Shown: one piece after another, positions 43,513 to 52,230 of the stretch
How the letters are laid out: each line of letters begins with the position of its first letter
Position numbering within the stretch: position 1 is the first letter of the stretch
Origin: Saltatorellus ferox
GTDB taxonomy: Bacteria > Planctomycetota > UBA1135 > GCA-002686595
Length of the DNA: 64,000 nt
Direction: 5' to 3'
Assembly (NCBI GenBank): GCA_007751475.1
Contig: CP036434.1
Coordinates: 7,197,524-7,261,523, forward strand
Position numbers and translations under genes: made by a program
The notes under the pieces: model-generated
Database searches by the model: none
What the model was told of the DNA's origin: nothing
What the model saw: the letters and a program-made list of their open reading frames with translations, nothing else

Positions 43513-44469
43513 ATGTTCAAAGAATCCGACCTTGCCGACGTGCCCGTAGGCGCCGACGCCCAGGCGACTCTTTCGTCCTCCAACACCTCGGGTTATCCAA
43601 CCCGAGGCAACGGCCAGGATGATCCTCGACGCCTCTCCGAGGGCTCGCAGAAGCCCCAAAAAGCCACCTCCAAGCCCCTGGAGGACGTCCAGGGCCGCGG
43701 CGACACCCGTGGAATCGCCCTGGAGCGCGCTGGCGTGACGGACGTTCGGTATCCGGCGACGGCGCTGGATCCCGACGGAATCGTGCGCTCGACCATCGTG
43801 AACCTGGAGATGAGCGTCGCGGTGCCGGCCGAATCGAAGGGCACTCACATGAGCCGCTTCATCGAGATCGTCCAGGCCGACGAACGCGCGCTGTCGCCCG
43901 AGTCCGTGGTATCGATGCTCCGGACGATGCAGGAGCGCCTGGAGGCCCAGGAGGCCCGCCTGGCCCTGGAGTTCCCCCTCTTCATGGAGCGCGAGGCCCC
44001 CGTCACGAAGTCCAAGGGCATGATCGACGTGGGCTGCGGCTTCGTGGGCACGATCGACGGCGACGTGATCGATCTCGTCCAGAAGGTCGTCGTCACGGTC
44101 ACGAGCCTCTGCCCGTGCAGCAAGGAGATCAGCGAGTACGGCGCCCACAACCAGCGGGGCGCCCTCACGATCGAACTCCGCACGCGGACCGACGAGAACG
44201 GGCTTCCGGTGACCCTGCCCATGGGTGACCTGATCTACGCCGCCGAGGAGAGCGCCTCGTGCCGGATCTATCCCGTGCTGAAGCGCCCGGACGAACGCTG
44301 GATCACGATGGAGGCCTACGAGAACCCGGTCTTCGTCGAGGACATGGTCCGAGGGGTCGCCAAGCGCCTCCAGGCCGACGAGCGAGTGCAGTCATTCCGC
44401 GTTCACGCCCGCAACTTCGAGAGCATCCACGGGCACGACGCGTTCGCGGAGACCTCCTGGTCACGCTGA
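43513..44469 (+). CDS. folE2: GTP cyclohydrolase IB (FolE2)
   Basis: A 318-aa protein starting at the ATG at 43513. The family core begins at about residue 58 (PLEDVQGRGDTRGIALERAGVTDVRYP), preceded by a Ser/Gly/Pro-rich disordered N-terminal extension. Key motifs are SKGTHMSRF, the metal/substrate cysteine motif SLCPCSKEIS and HNQRG. The enzyme opens the GTP ring to dihydroneopterin triphosphate for folate and queuosine/archaeosine-type pathways, using metals other than strictly zinc. The structured leader suggests regulated expression. hemB follows after 75 bp. Confidence 0.93.
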   Translation: MFKESDLADVPVGADAQATLSSSNTSGYPTRGNGQDDPRRLSEGSQKPQKATSKPLEDVQGRGDTRGIALERAGVTDVRYPATALDPDGIVRSTIVNLEMSVAVPAESKGTHMSRFIEIVQADERALSPESVVSMLRTMQERLEAQEARLALEFPLFMEREAPVTKSKGMIDVGCGFVGTIDGDVIDLVQKVVVTVTSLCPCSKEISEYGAHNQRGALTIELRTRTDENGLPVTLPMGDLIYAAEESASCRIYPVLKRPDERWITMEAYENPVFVEDMVRGVAKRLQADERVQSFRVHARNFESIHGHDAFAETSWSR

Positions 44470-44518
44470 CGTCTCTCGAAAAATCCGCCGCGGGTTCGAT
44501 CGGGTCAGGATGAAACGG

Positions 44519-44546
44519 ATGGCGCCATCGTCGATAATGGCGCCAT
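44519..44546 (+). promoter_or_regulatory. Twin palindrome at the hemB start
   Basis: Two identical 10-bp palindromes, ATGGCGCCAT, lie at 44519-44528 and 44537-44546. The second contains the hemB ATG (44545). They can also pair with each other to form a 10-bp hairpin with an 8-nt loop, hiding the start codon. Operator or translational control is inferred. Confidence 0.55.
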
Positions 44547-45513
44547 GCTTCAACGACCCCGGCGCAACCGCAGAACGCAGGCGATCCGCGATCTCGTCCA
44601 CGAGACCGCGCTTCAGCCTGCGGACCTGATCTATCCCGTCTTCCTCCATGCGGACAGGGTCGACACCCCCATCGGCGCCATGCCGGGCCAGACGCGCTGG
44701 TCCCCGGACGGCCTGCTGGGTCTCGCCGAGCGCGCGCTGGAGGCCGGCATCCGAAGCGTCGTGCTCTTTCCGAAGATCGAAGACGCCAAGAAGGATCGCG
44801 TCGGAACCGAAGCGGGGAACGACGAGGGGCTCATCCCCGCCACGCTGCGCTCGTTGAAGAAGCAGTTTCCGGAGCTGACGCTGATCACCGACGTCGCCCT
44901 CGACCCCTACAGCAGCGACGGGCATGATGGCATCGTCGCGGACGACGGCCGGATCCTGAACGATGAGACGATCGAGGTCCTGGAGCGCCAGGCACTCGCC
45001 CAGGCGCGCGCCGGCGCCGACATCGTCGCGCCGAGCGACATGATGGACGGACGCATCGGAAGGCTCCGCCGCGCGCTCGATAGCGAGGGCTTCCACGATG
45101 TGGGTCTGCTCTCCTACACCGCCAAGTATGCGTCGTCGTTCTACGGCCCCTTCCGCGGCGCACTCGACTCCGCCCCGAAGGCGGGCGACAAGAAGACCTA
45201 CCAGATGGATCCACGCAACCGTCGTGAGGCGCTGCGCGAACTCGCCCTCGACGAGGCCGAGGGCGCCGACATGGTGATGGTCAAGCCCGCGGGCCCCTAC
45301 CTCGACATCATCCGTGAGGTGCGGGATGCGACGACGCTCCCGGTCGCCGCGTACCAGGTCTCGGGCGAGTACCTGATGATCGAGGCCGCCGCGCAGTCGG
45401 GCTGGCTCGATCGGCGAGCGGTCGCGCTCGAGAGCCTCGTGGGCATCAAGCGCGCGGGCGCTGACATGATCCTGACCTACTACGCGATGGAAGCAGCCGC
45501 CTGGCTCGCGTGA
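44545..45513 (+). CDS. hemB: Delta-aminolevulinic acid dehydratase (porphobilinogen synthase)
   Basis: A 322-aa enzyme condensing two 5-aminolevulinates to porphobilinogen. Schiff-base lysines are in YTAKYASSFYGPFR and MVKPAGPYLDI. The metal site reads DVALDPYSSDGHDG: the zinc cysteines of DVCLCPYTSHGHCG are replaced by Ala/Asp/Asp, so it is the magnesium/potassium type. SDMMDGRIGRLRRAL is also diagnostic. Its stop is 4 bp from the convergent maf gene. Confidence 0.96.
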   Translation: MLQRPRRNRRTQAIRDLVHETALQPADLIYPVFLHADRVDTPIGAMPGQTRWSPDGLLGLAERALEAGIRSVVLFPKIEDAKKDRVGTEAGNDEGLIPATLRSLKKQFPELTLITDVALDPYSSDGHDGIVADDGRILNDETIEVLERQALAQARAGADIVAPSDMMDGRIGRLRRALDSEGFHDVGLLSYTAKYASSFYGPFRGALDSAPKAGDKKTYQMDPRNRREALRELALDEAEGADMVMVKPAGPYLDIIREVRDATTLPVAAYQVSGEYLMIEAAAQSGWLDRRAVALESLVGIKRAGADMILTYYAMEAAAWLA

Positions 45514-45517
45514 CGGA

Positions 45518-46153
45518 TCAGAGTTGCCCGGCCTGGCGGAACAGCCGAGCGGTTGCGATCAGCGGCAGCCCGATGATGCCCGTGTAGTCGCTGCTCACGA
45601 TCCGCTCGAACAGCCGAATCCCCTCATCCTCGATGCGATACCCGCCGGCGGAGTCGAGCGGTGCACGGAGCTCGACGTAGGCCTCCGCTTCCGTCCGCTC
45701 GAAGGGGCGCATCTCCAGCTGCTGAACGTCGATCGCCGTGTATTCGGTGCCGTCTCGCTCGGACAGGAGCACGACGCCGTTCACCAGGCGATGTGTCCGG
45801 CCCGCGAGTCGCAGTAGCTGCTCGACGCAGCGCTCGGGCGTGCCCGGCTTCCTGAGAAGGATCCGTTCGCCGCCCGTTTCCAGCACGCCGACCTGGTCCG
45901 CGCAGAGGAGCCAGCGATCCCCGCCCTGCCGACGAAGCGCGGCGACTTTGGCCCGCGCCAGGGTCAGCGCGAAGTCCTCGGCCGACATCGAGGGGAAGTG
46001 GACGTCGTAGGACTCCTCGTCGACGTCCGGGGATTCCTGGGTGAAGGGAACGCCGAGGCGCGCGAGCAGTTCAGCCCGATAGCGCGAGGAGGATCCCAGC
46101 ACGAGAGCCGATCGGACGGGCGAAGGGAAATCGGCAGGTGAAGAGGTTTCCAT
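45518..46153 (-). CDS. maf: Maf-family nucleotide pyrophosphatase
   Basis: A 211-aa protein with LVLGSSSRYRAELLARLG, the metal motif in VDEESYD and ADQVGV, and SAGGYRIEDEG. Maf proteins hydrolyse modified or canonical nucleoside triphosphates (house-cleaning, septum control). The usual KAxxV is AKVAAL here. It is convergent with hemB and divergent from the membrane protein at 46212. Confidence 0.93.
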   Translation of the reverse strand: METSSPADFPSPVRSALVLGSSSRYRAELLARLGVPFTQESPDVDEESYDVHFPSMSAEDFALTLARAKVAALRRQGGDRWLLCADQVGVLETGGERILLRKPGTPERCVEQLLRLAGRTHRLVNGVVLLSERDGTEYTAIDVQQLEMRPFERTEAEAYVELRAPLDSAGGYRIEDEGIRLFERIVSSDYTGIIGLPLIATARLFRQAGQL

Positions 46154-46211
46154 GGTTCGACTCGATTATTGACGATCGCCCCGGCGGGCGCACGAACCAC
46201 CGGCCCATAGA

Positions 46212-47372
46212 ATGCGCCCCATGAAGTCCGCCGCCATCGCTGCCATCGCCGTTCTGGTGGCGCTCCTCCTCACGGGCGCTTACTTCCTCGGCAGCCGCGG
46301 GGAGGAGAACGCGCCCATGGCGATCGGGAGAAGCGGAGGCTCTTCCACGGAAACAGATCGCCCGGCAGCGCTCGATGCGCTGGAAGTACCGGACCTGGAG
46401 GCCGCGAGTCCGGGCGCGCAGACGACTCGGACCGACGCCACCGAGGAGAGCATCGCGCGCAGCGGAAGCCTCACGCTCACGGCGGTGGACTCCGTCACAG
46501 GGGCAGCGATCCTGAAGTTCTGGGTGAAGCGATCCGGCACGGAAGACATGGCGTCCCCGGCCGCACCGGTGCTCTCCGATCCCGCAAGCGGCGAGGCCGT
46601 GCTGCCCGCAGCGTCGTGGGACGAGGACGCCGCCCTCGACTCTGCGGACTTCCTGGTGAGCGCGCCGCTCTACGAAGCGACGCTGGTGACCCTGGAAGGC
46701 CCCGGCGCCCGGGCTGCCTCCCGGACTCTGAAGCTGGCCCGCTCGTCGTCCATCGTCGGCGTCGTTCGCGACGGTGCCAGCGCGCCGCTCCCGGCCGCCC
46801 GCGTCACGCTCGAGTTCCTGGGATCTGTCCCGGGGCTCAGGGCGGAGACCAGCGAGCCGGTGCCGCTCCCCGACGCCTACCAGGGCCCGACCCTCCGGCG
46901 CTCGGATGACGCCGGTCGATACTCCTTCGATCAGCTGCCACCGGGGTCCTACCGGACGCGCGTGGAAAGGGACGGCACCTTGCACGTCTCCGATCCTGTT
47001 GCGGTCCATCCGGGTCGCTGGACCTTCTGCGACCACTGGCTCGACGAGCACGTGCGCGTCACCGTCCACGTCCTGGCGCCGGACGGGCATCCCGCCGAGG
47101 GCTCACGCGTCCTTCTTCAGCCCGCGGAATCGAGCGTGAGCGAGGGGCCGCCCCTGACGAAGCCGTCAGACGAATCCGGTGAAAGACTCGCGACGCGCTA
47201 CACGGACGAGGAAGGGCGCGCCACACTGGGCCCTATCGGGGCCGGCCGCTACCTGGTCTTCATCCAAAGCGACGATGGTCAGGCAACGGCGCAGCCCCTT
47301 CAGGTCGACGATTCTGGCCGCTCGATCGTCGATCTAGAGTTTCGCCTCACCGAATCCGACGCGGGCCGCTGA
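46212..47372 (+). CDS. Membrane-anchored carboxypeptidase-regulatory-like protein
   Basis: A 386-aa protein (start at 46212 or the ATG at 46221). A single N-terminal membrane segment (AIAAIAVLVALLLTGAYFLG) is followed by a disordered linker and two or three beta-sandwich domains of the carboxypeptidase-regulatory type (SIVGVVRDGASAPLPAARV, YSFDQLPPGSYRTRVE, ATLGPIGAGRYLV). The same fold makes up the extracytoplasmic part of the sigma fusion at 16697-19777. Probably envelope-anchored; function unknown. Confidence 0.75.
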   Translation: MRPMKSAAIAAIAVLVALLLTGAYFLGSRGEENAPMAIGRSGGSSTETDRPAALDALEVPDLEAASPGAQTTRTDATEESIARSGSLTLTAVDSVTGAAILKFWVKRSGTEDMASPAAPVLSDPASGEAVLPAASWDEDAALDSADFLVSAPLYEATLVTLEGPGARAASRTLKLARSSSIVGVVRDGASAPLPAARVTLEFLGSVPGLRAETSEPVPLPDAYQGPTLRRSDDAGRYSFDQLPPGSYRTRVERDGTLHVSDPVAVHPGRWTFCDHWLDEHVRVTVHVLAPDGHPAEGSRVLLQPAESSVSEGPPLTKPSDESGERLATRYTDEEGRATLGPIGAGRYLVFIQSDDGQATAQPLQVDDSGRSIVDLEFRLTESDAGR

Positions 47373-47445
47373 TGATCCGCGACCGCCGATGCTGCGTCGA
47401 CCGAAGGGTGGAGCAGCTCCCTCTTTTTCTCTCTCCTGGACTCCC

Positions 47446-48759
47446 ATGCTGACCAACAGAACGGCACCCGCACGCGCCACCTCCTCACGACTCGCGAATC
47501 TGGTTCCTGCCCTCATGGGGAGCCTGGTCCTCCTCGGTGGACTCGTCGGGTGCAACAGCAACGACGATAACAACAACGAAGATCCTCCGATGGACACCGG
47601 CCCCGGCTCGACGCTGAACGGAATCGTGACCGATGGCGCAGCCGACAGCATCGTCGCGCTCCCCGCTTCCGTGGACGATCGCATCGAAGCGGTCTTCGCG
47701 CGCTACACGCAGTTCACCGCGCCGAACGGATCCCGGATCCACTTCTTGAGCCAAGCGGGCGTCTCCGACGACCTGCTGATTCGAACACGCGGGCTCGTCC
47801 GTCAGCACCTCTTCGACGTGCCCGGCACGACGCTTGGCGCCGACAAGTCCGCCGCCGTGAACCGCGCCAGCGCCCGCAGCGCCACGTTCGTCCTGTACGA
47901 GAACGCCGCTTCCTACGATGACCTCGACGCCGACGTCATCGCCTTCAAGGCCATGTTCGGCGATCGCCTCGGCGACCTGGACGCGTCGACGATCGTGCAA
48001 GAAGGCTCTTCCTCCTACGCTCAGCCGTCGCCCGCCTTCGATCCGTCCATCGGCGCCACGGCTCGATTCGCCCTGGAGCAGGGCATCTCCGGCGGCATCC
48101 CGGCCTTCCAGACGGCGCTCGACGCCGCCACGACCAACGCGGTGACGATGTCGATCTACACCCCGAACGGCTCGACCCCCGCGGCCGAGATCGACGACGA
48201 ATATCTCGCGCTCGCCCTCGCCACCTACTACGGCCTCTTCGGGCACGACCCGAACGGCAACGGCACCTCGGGTCTGAGCCAGGAATACGCCGTCCTCGAC
48301 CGCGCCGATATGCAAACCGCGGATCCGATGATGTTCGCGCTGATCGAGGACTTCTTCCGACCGAACCATCGCTACTCGGCCTTCCTGGACACCACCTTCG
48401 CCGGTGAGTTCGAGATGGCCTTCGATATCGCCATCCCCTACACGTATCGCTCGCAGTACCTGGAGCGCGTCGGCATCCGCAACCCGGCCACCACCCGGAT
48501 CAACGGCAACGACCTCAACAACATCTTCCTCGGCAACACGCTCGGAAGCACGTTCGAGGGCAAGGGCGGCGACGATGTGATCGACGCCCAGGCGGGAACG
48601 GATATCGCGATCATGAGCGGTCCCCGTGCCGAGTACACGATCACCAACCTCGGCAACAACGTCTTCGAAGTCGCGGATTCGGTCGGCGGCCGTGATGGCA
48701 CGGATCAGCTCCGCGCGATCACCCAGGTGATGTTCACGGACATGACCATCACCCTGTAG
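47446..48759 (+). CDS. Lipoprotein with C-terminal RTX-like calcium-binding segment
   Basis: A 437-aa protein; the ATG at 47446 gives a lipoprotein signal (LVLLGGLVGC) followed by an Asn/Asp run. The body (about 60-345) is helical with no recognised family. Near the C-terminus GNDLNNIFLGNT and GKGGDDVIDAQAGTDIA match the nonapeptide GGxGxDxLx turns of RTX proteins, followed by TYTI-type strands. Only two or three repeats are present, so calcium binding is probable but modest. A C-terminal RTX block on an N-terminally lipidated protein is unusual because RTX proteins are normally type I-secreted. Confidence 0.72.
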   Translation: MLTNRTAPARATSSRLANLVPALMGSLVLLGGLVGCNSNDDNNNEDPPMDTGPGSTLNGIVTDGAADSIVALPASVDDRIEAVFARYTQFTAPNGSRIHFLSQAGVSDDLLIRTRGLVRQHLFDVPGTTLGADKSAAVNRASARSATFVLYENAASYDDLDADVIAFKAMFGDRLGDLDASTIVQEGSSSYAQPSPAFDPSIGATARFALEQGISGGIPAFQTALDAATTNAVTMSIYTPNGSTPAAEIDDEYLALALATYYGLFGHDPNGNGTSGLSQEYAVLDRADMQTADPMMFALIEDFFRPNHRYSAFLDTTFAGEFEMAFDIAIPYTYRSQYLERVGIRNPATTRINGNDLNNIFLGNTLGSTFEGKGGDDVIDAQAGTDIAIMSGPRAEYTITNLGNNVFEVADSVGGRDGTDQLRAITQVMFTDMTITL

Positions 48760-48783
48760 TCGAGGTTCCCATTGGGTCCAGTA

Positions 48784-48817
48784 GCGGAGCTTGGGCGACG
48801 GCCCAGGCTCCGCTTTT
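48784..48817 (+). terminator. Rho-independent terminator after the RTX-like lipoprotein
   Basis: A 13-bp stem (48784-48796 with 48801-48813, one wobble pair, 4-nt loop) is followed by TTTT, 25 bp after the stop at 48759. Confidence 0.88.
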
Positions 48818-48883
48818 GCGTTTCCAGATGAATCCTCCGCCCCTCACACTGGAATCCGATCGTTCGTACCGCATCATGACGCC

Positions 48884-49669
48884 ATGGCCTTCGATCTCCG
48901 CGGCAGATACGCCCTCGTCACTGGTGCTTCCTCCGGCATCGGATTGGAGATCGCGCGTGGCCTGGGAGCGCGCGGAGCGCATCTGATCCTGGCTGCGCGA
49001 CGTCGGGACCAGCTGGACGAGATCGCCGCCTCCATTGGCCGGTCGAACAGCATCAACATCCAGGTGGTGGACGTCGACCTCGCCCATCCCGAGGGACCGA
49101 GGACGCTGATCGAGATGATCGACGAGGAGGAGTCCCCGATCGACATTCTCGTGAACAACGCAGGCGTCGGACTCTTCGGCGATGGCCTCGACGCCGACTG
49201 GCAAAGGGAAGAGGCCATGCTGAGGCTGAACGTCCTCGCCGTCGCTCACCTGACGAAGCACTACGGCCGGTCGATGCGACTCCGCGGTGCCGGCCGCATC
49301 CTCCAGATCTCGTCGACGGCGGCGTTCCAGCCGTGCCCAGGCTACGCGGCCTATGCAGCCACCAAGGCGTTCGTCCTGCTGCACGCCGAGGCACTCGCCG
49401 AGGAACTGCGCGACTCCGGAGTCACGATCACAGCCGTGTGCCCGGGCAGCACGAACACGGAGTTCTTCGAGATCTCAGGGCACGAGCGGAATCAGCTGCA
49501 GGAAGCGACGAGCCTGGAGCCTGCGGAGGTCGCGCGCCTGGCCATCGACGCGATGCTCAAGGGGCGCCGTGTGAAAGTCACCGGTGCCGTCAATGCACTC
49601 AGCGCCTTCGGCGTACGCTTCCTGCCGCGACGCTGGCAGGCCTCCCTCACTCGCCGCGTTCTTTCCTGA
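48884..49669 (+). CDS. Short-chain dehydrogenase/reductase
   Basis: A 261-aa classical SDR from the ATG at 48884. The dinucleotide motif is TGASSGIGLEIA, with NNAGVG and the catalytic tetrad Asn/Ser/Tyr/Lys in ISSTAAF and YAAYAATKAF. The residues after strand 2 (AARRRDQLDE) favour NADPH. The end (ALSAFGVRFLPRRW) resembles the subgroup acting on fatty or ketoacyl substrates, but the substrate is open. It precedes mltA by 80 bp. Confidence 0.93.
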   Translation: MAFDLRGRYALVTGASSGIGLEIARGLGARGAHLILAARRRDQLDEIAASIGRSNSINIQVVDVDLAHPEGPRTLIEMIDEEESPIDILVNNAGVGLFGDGLDADWQREEAMLRLNVLAVAHLTKHYGRSMRLRGAGRILQISSTAAFQPCPGYAAYAATKAFVLLHAEALAEELRDSGVTITAVCPGSTNTEFFEISGHERNQLQEATSLEPAEVARLAIDAMLKGRRVKVTGAVNALSAFGVRFLPRRWQASLTRRVLS

Positions 49670-49749
49670 GCGATCCCTTCCGAAGGTCCGCGAAACTCTT
49701 CACTGACGAATCCGCGAGTGGTGTCCCGTCGTCTATCCTGCGGACAACC

Positions 49750-50940
49750 ATGAACCGACTCTTCGATCGCCTCCTGACCCTCACCGCGTCCTGCGTGGTC
49801 TGCCTCTCCGCTTGCCAGACCTACCGGCCCGTCCGAACCACCGTCGAGGTCGACTACGGGCGCGCGCTTCCCGTCGGCGCCGACGCGCTGATCCGCCTGG
49901 GCCCGGGGGATCCCGTGCCTGACCTCACCGGTTGCTGGGTCCGACGCGAGGAGATCCTCCCGGTGCTGGATCTCTCGCTCGCGTTCACGCGCAGCAAGCA
50001 CGCGGCGCAGTTCTTTCCCATCGAAGGGATCAGCCAAGAACGGGCGATCCTGAGCCTGGAGCGCATGGCGGACCTGCTGGAAACCACCGCCAGCGCCGCG
50101 GACTTCCAGCGCGCCTTCGAGGAGGAGTTCGATGTCTACATGAGCGCGGGTTGGGACGGCCGCGGCGGTGGCGTTCTCTTCACCGGCTACTGCACGCCCC
50201 TCCTTCCCGGAAGCCTCCAGCGAACGGCGCGCTTCCAGTACCCGCTGCACGCCCTGCCGCCCGACCTCATCAAGGCCAAGGACGGCACGACCCTCGGCCA
50301 GGAGACCCGCGCGGGCCTGCGCCCCTACCCGAAACGGCGCGAGATCCTGAGCGATCCCGCCTACCGCAACCTCGAGATCGTCTGGCTGGAGGACCCGGTC
50401 GACGCGTACATCGCCCACGTCAACGGCTCGGCGTTCGTCGAACTCGAGAACGGCGACATCGCGCGCTTCGGCTACGCGGGCAAGAACGGTCAGCCCTACA
50501 CCTCCCTCGGCAAGGCCCTCATCGAAGCAGGCGAGGTCCCCGCAGACGAGATGAGCCTCGCGGCCATTCGCCGCTGGGCCGACCGCACCGACCCCGCCCG
50601 GATCCAGGGCTTCCTCGACCGCAACGAGAGCTACGTCTTCTTCACTCCGATCAAGGGCAACCCGCACGGCAGCCTCAACCTGCCCGTCACCGCCGAACGG
50701 TCGCTCGCCACGGACAAGACTCTCTTCCCCCGCGGCGCCATCGTGTTCGTCGACACGGAGCTCCCGACGCCCCAGGGCGGGCTCGTCCCGTTCCAGCAGA
50801 TGATGTTCGACCAGGACACCGGCGGTGCGATCCGCACCGCGGGCCGCGCCGACATCTACATGGGCGTCGGTCACCGCGCCGAGCAGCTGTCGGGCGCCAT
50901 CCAGTCCCCGGGCCAGATGTACTACCTGTTCCTCAAGTGA
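49750..50940 (+). CDS. mltA: Membrane-bound lytic murein transglycosylase A
   Basis: A 396-aa lipoprotein (lipobox LSAC near residue 25). The MltA domain includes GVLFTGYCTP, LEDPVDAYIAHVNGSAFVE, GYAGKNGQPYTSLG and FFTPIKGNPHGSLN; the C-terminal 3D domain carries the Asp residues in MFDQDTGGAIR and GRADIYMG. It cleaves the MurNAc-GlcNAc bond, forming 1,6-anhydro-muropeptides. A MOSC gene overlaps its stop (GTGA). It complements the peptidoglycan cluster 20 kb away. Confidence 0.94.
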   Translation: MNRLFDRLLTLTASCVVCLSACQTYRPVRTTVEVDYGRALPVGADALIRLGPGDPVPDLTGCWVRREEILPVLDLSLAFTRSKHAAQFFPIEGISQERAILSLERMADLLETTASAADFQRAFEEEFDVYMSAGWDGRGGGVLFTGYCTPLLPGSLQRTARFQYPLHALPPDLIKAKDGTTLGQETRAGLRPYPKRREILSDPAYRNLEIVWLEDPVDAYIAHVNGSAFVELENGDIARFGYAGKNGQPYTSLGKALIEAGEVPADEMSLAAIRRWADRTDPARIQGFLDRNESYVFFTPIKGNPHGSLNLPVTAERSLATDKTLFPRGAIVFVDTELPTPQGGLVPFQQMMFDQDTGGAIRTAGRADIYMGVGHRAEQLSGAIQSPGQMYYLFLK

Positions 50941-51389
50941 GCGCCGAGATCGTCGCCGTCTGCCTGGGCAAGGGCGGCATCCCCAAGCACAGCGTCCCGA
51001 GCGCCCAGGTCGTGCAGTCGGGCCTCGTGGGCGACCGCCATCGCTACGAACTCCACGGCGGGTTCGACAGGGCGATCTGCTTGCTCTCGGAAGAGGTCTA
51101 CGCGAGCCTACGCGAGGACGACGTTCGCTGCGAGACGCCGGGGACTTTCGGCGAGAACGTGCTCGCGCGCGGACTCGATGACGCTCGCCTGCGACCCGGC
51201 GATCGACTGCGCCTAGGCCCCGAGGTGGTCATCGAGATCTACGACATCCGGGCCCCCTGCACGACGCTGAAGAGCGTCGACCGGCGGTTTCCGGACCTGA
51301 TGCTGGGGCGCAGCGGCTGGATGGCCCGGGTGATCGAAACGGGAGTCCTCGAGCCGGGCATGCCCATCGTACGAGTGGACACGGTCTGA
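50937..51389 (+). CDS. MOSC-domain protein
   Basis: A 150-aa single MOSC domain starting with GTG at 50937, overlapping the mltA stop. Motifs are GLVGDRHRYELHGG, FGENVLARGLD, GDRLRLGP and the conserved Cys in IRAPCTTL. MOSC domains carry sulfur or molybdenum-cofactor ligands (as in YiiM, MOCS). A role in Moco sulfuration or N-hydroxylated base reduction is possible. Confidence 0.92.
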   Translation: MSAEIVAVCLGKGGIPKHSVPSAQVVQSGLVGDRHRYELHGGFDRAICLLSEEVYASLREDDVRCETPGTFGENVLARGLDDARLRPGDRLRLGPEVVIEIYDIRAPCTTLKSVDRRFPDLMLGRSGWMARVIETGVLEPGMPIVRVDTV

Positions 51390-51399
51390 ACCCCGGAGT

Positions 51400-51420
51400 G
51401 GCTCGTAGTGGGAGCGAGCC
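51400..51420 (+). terminator. Weak hairpin after the MOSC gene
   Basis: GGCTCG at 51400-51405 pairs with CGAGCC at 51415-51420 around a 9-nt loop, 10 bp after the stop at 51389. No T-tract. May terminate the mltA operon. Confidence 0.4.
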
Positions 51421-51502
51421 GCCGAATTCGCGAAGATCCCGTGCGCTGGCTCGTGCGTCCTCCCTTACCTCCCCGAAGAGGCCTTTTACGGAGGACCCGA
51501 GC

Positions 51503-51814
51503 ATGGGGAAACAACCACACATCACGCCGATCGGCTCGACCGATTCCGCTGGCAGCAGCGTCGCGGTCGCACTGCCTCCAGGGGAAAAAGCGCATGGTGA
51601 CATCGTCGTCGAAGCGATCTCGGGACGAACGCGCCTCCTGATCGCCGCGGTCATGTCCGTCAATCTGATGCTGGGTCTCTGGCTGATCTCACGCGCGGAC
51701 TTCTCGCAGTTTTCGCCGCAGGGGGCCGCCGAGCGCCCAGCCGCCACCGTGGCGCACTCGGCGCACGAGCCCCGGGACGCCCGGCTGGTCGATGGACGAA
51801 TCGGCCGCGACTGA
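51503..51814 (+). CDS. Small single-span membrane protein, unknown
   Basis: A 103-aa protein starting at the ATG at 51503 with a good ribosome site (GGAGGACC, 51490-51497). It has a soluble N-terminal part of about 50 residues, one membrane segment (LLIAAVMSVNLMLGLWLI) and a short polar tail. No family recognised. Confidence 0.6.
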   Translation: MGKQPHITPIGSTDSAGSSVAVALPPGEKAHGDIVVEAISGRTRLLIAAVMSVNLMLGLWLISRADFSQFSPQGAAERPAATVAHSAHEPRDARLVDGRIGRD

Positions 51815-51909
51815 CGATTGCGATTCGAAGCGAGCACCGGGCACCGCGCTGCACTATCTTCCTGGGCTCACCCGAAGGCCTTCTCCACTCCCCGATACGG
51901 GGCTGCACC

Positions 51910-52152
51910 ATGTCCGAGTTCGAAGTCGTTTCCTACACCGTCGAGCCCGTCGAGGGCGACGACCAGATTGCCATCACCATCCACGCCTCCGACGGCAACA
52001 AGTGGGAGTACGGGGTACCGTTCAGCCGCTCGACCGGGCGCTACACCTTCGAGGAACTGGACGTGCTCGAGGTCGACTTCGGCGAGGAGTTCGCCGAGGA
52101 ACTCTCCGACAAGCTCGATGCGGTGATGGCAGAGGTCATGAAGGACGCCTGA
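51910..52152 (+). CDS. Small acidic protein, unknown
   Basis: An 80-aa protein starting at the ATG at 51910. It is highly acidic at its C-terminus (EVDFGEEFAEELSDKLDA). The first half looks like a small beta-domain (IAITIHASDGNKWEYGVPF). No family or motif recognised. Codon use matches its neighbours, supporting a real gene. Confidence 0.6.
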   Translation: MSEFEVVSYTVEPVEGDDQIAITIHASDGNKWEYGVPFSRSTGRYTFEELDVLEVDFGEEFAEELSDKLDAVMAEVMKDA

Positions 52153-52170
52153 GGGGCGCCGCCCAGTCCC

Positions 52171-52230
52171 GCAGGTCGAGGATTGAGTGCAGCGGGTCGA
52201 GGATTCAGTCCAGCAGGTCGAGGATCTCGC
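52171..52230. repeat. 21-bp tandem repeat spanning the TPR gene stop
   Basis: Three near-identical 21-mers start at 52171, 52192 and 52213 (core GCAGGTCGAGGAT). On the minus strand the copy at 52213 encodes the last residues ILDLLD, and the stop falls at its end. The other two copies lie just beyond the stop, reading ILDPLHS and ILDLRDW in frame. The repeat therefore duplicated the gene's 3' end. Confidence 0.75.

Noticed and set aside
40253..43549. 1098-codon open frame antisense to topA
   Set aside because: It mirrors topA codon by codon, is His/Arg/Leu-rich with no family, and topA is certain; it is a GC-driven shadow frame.
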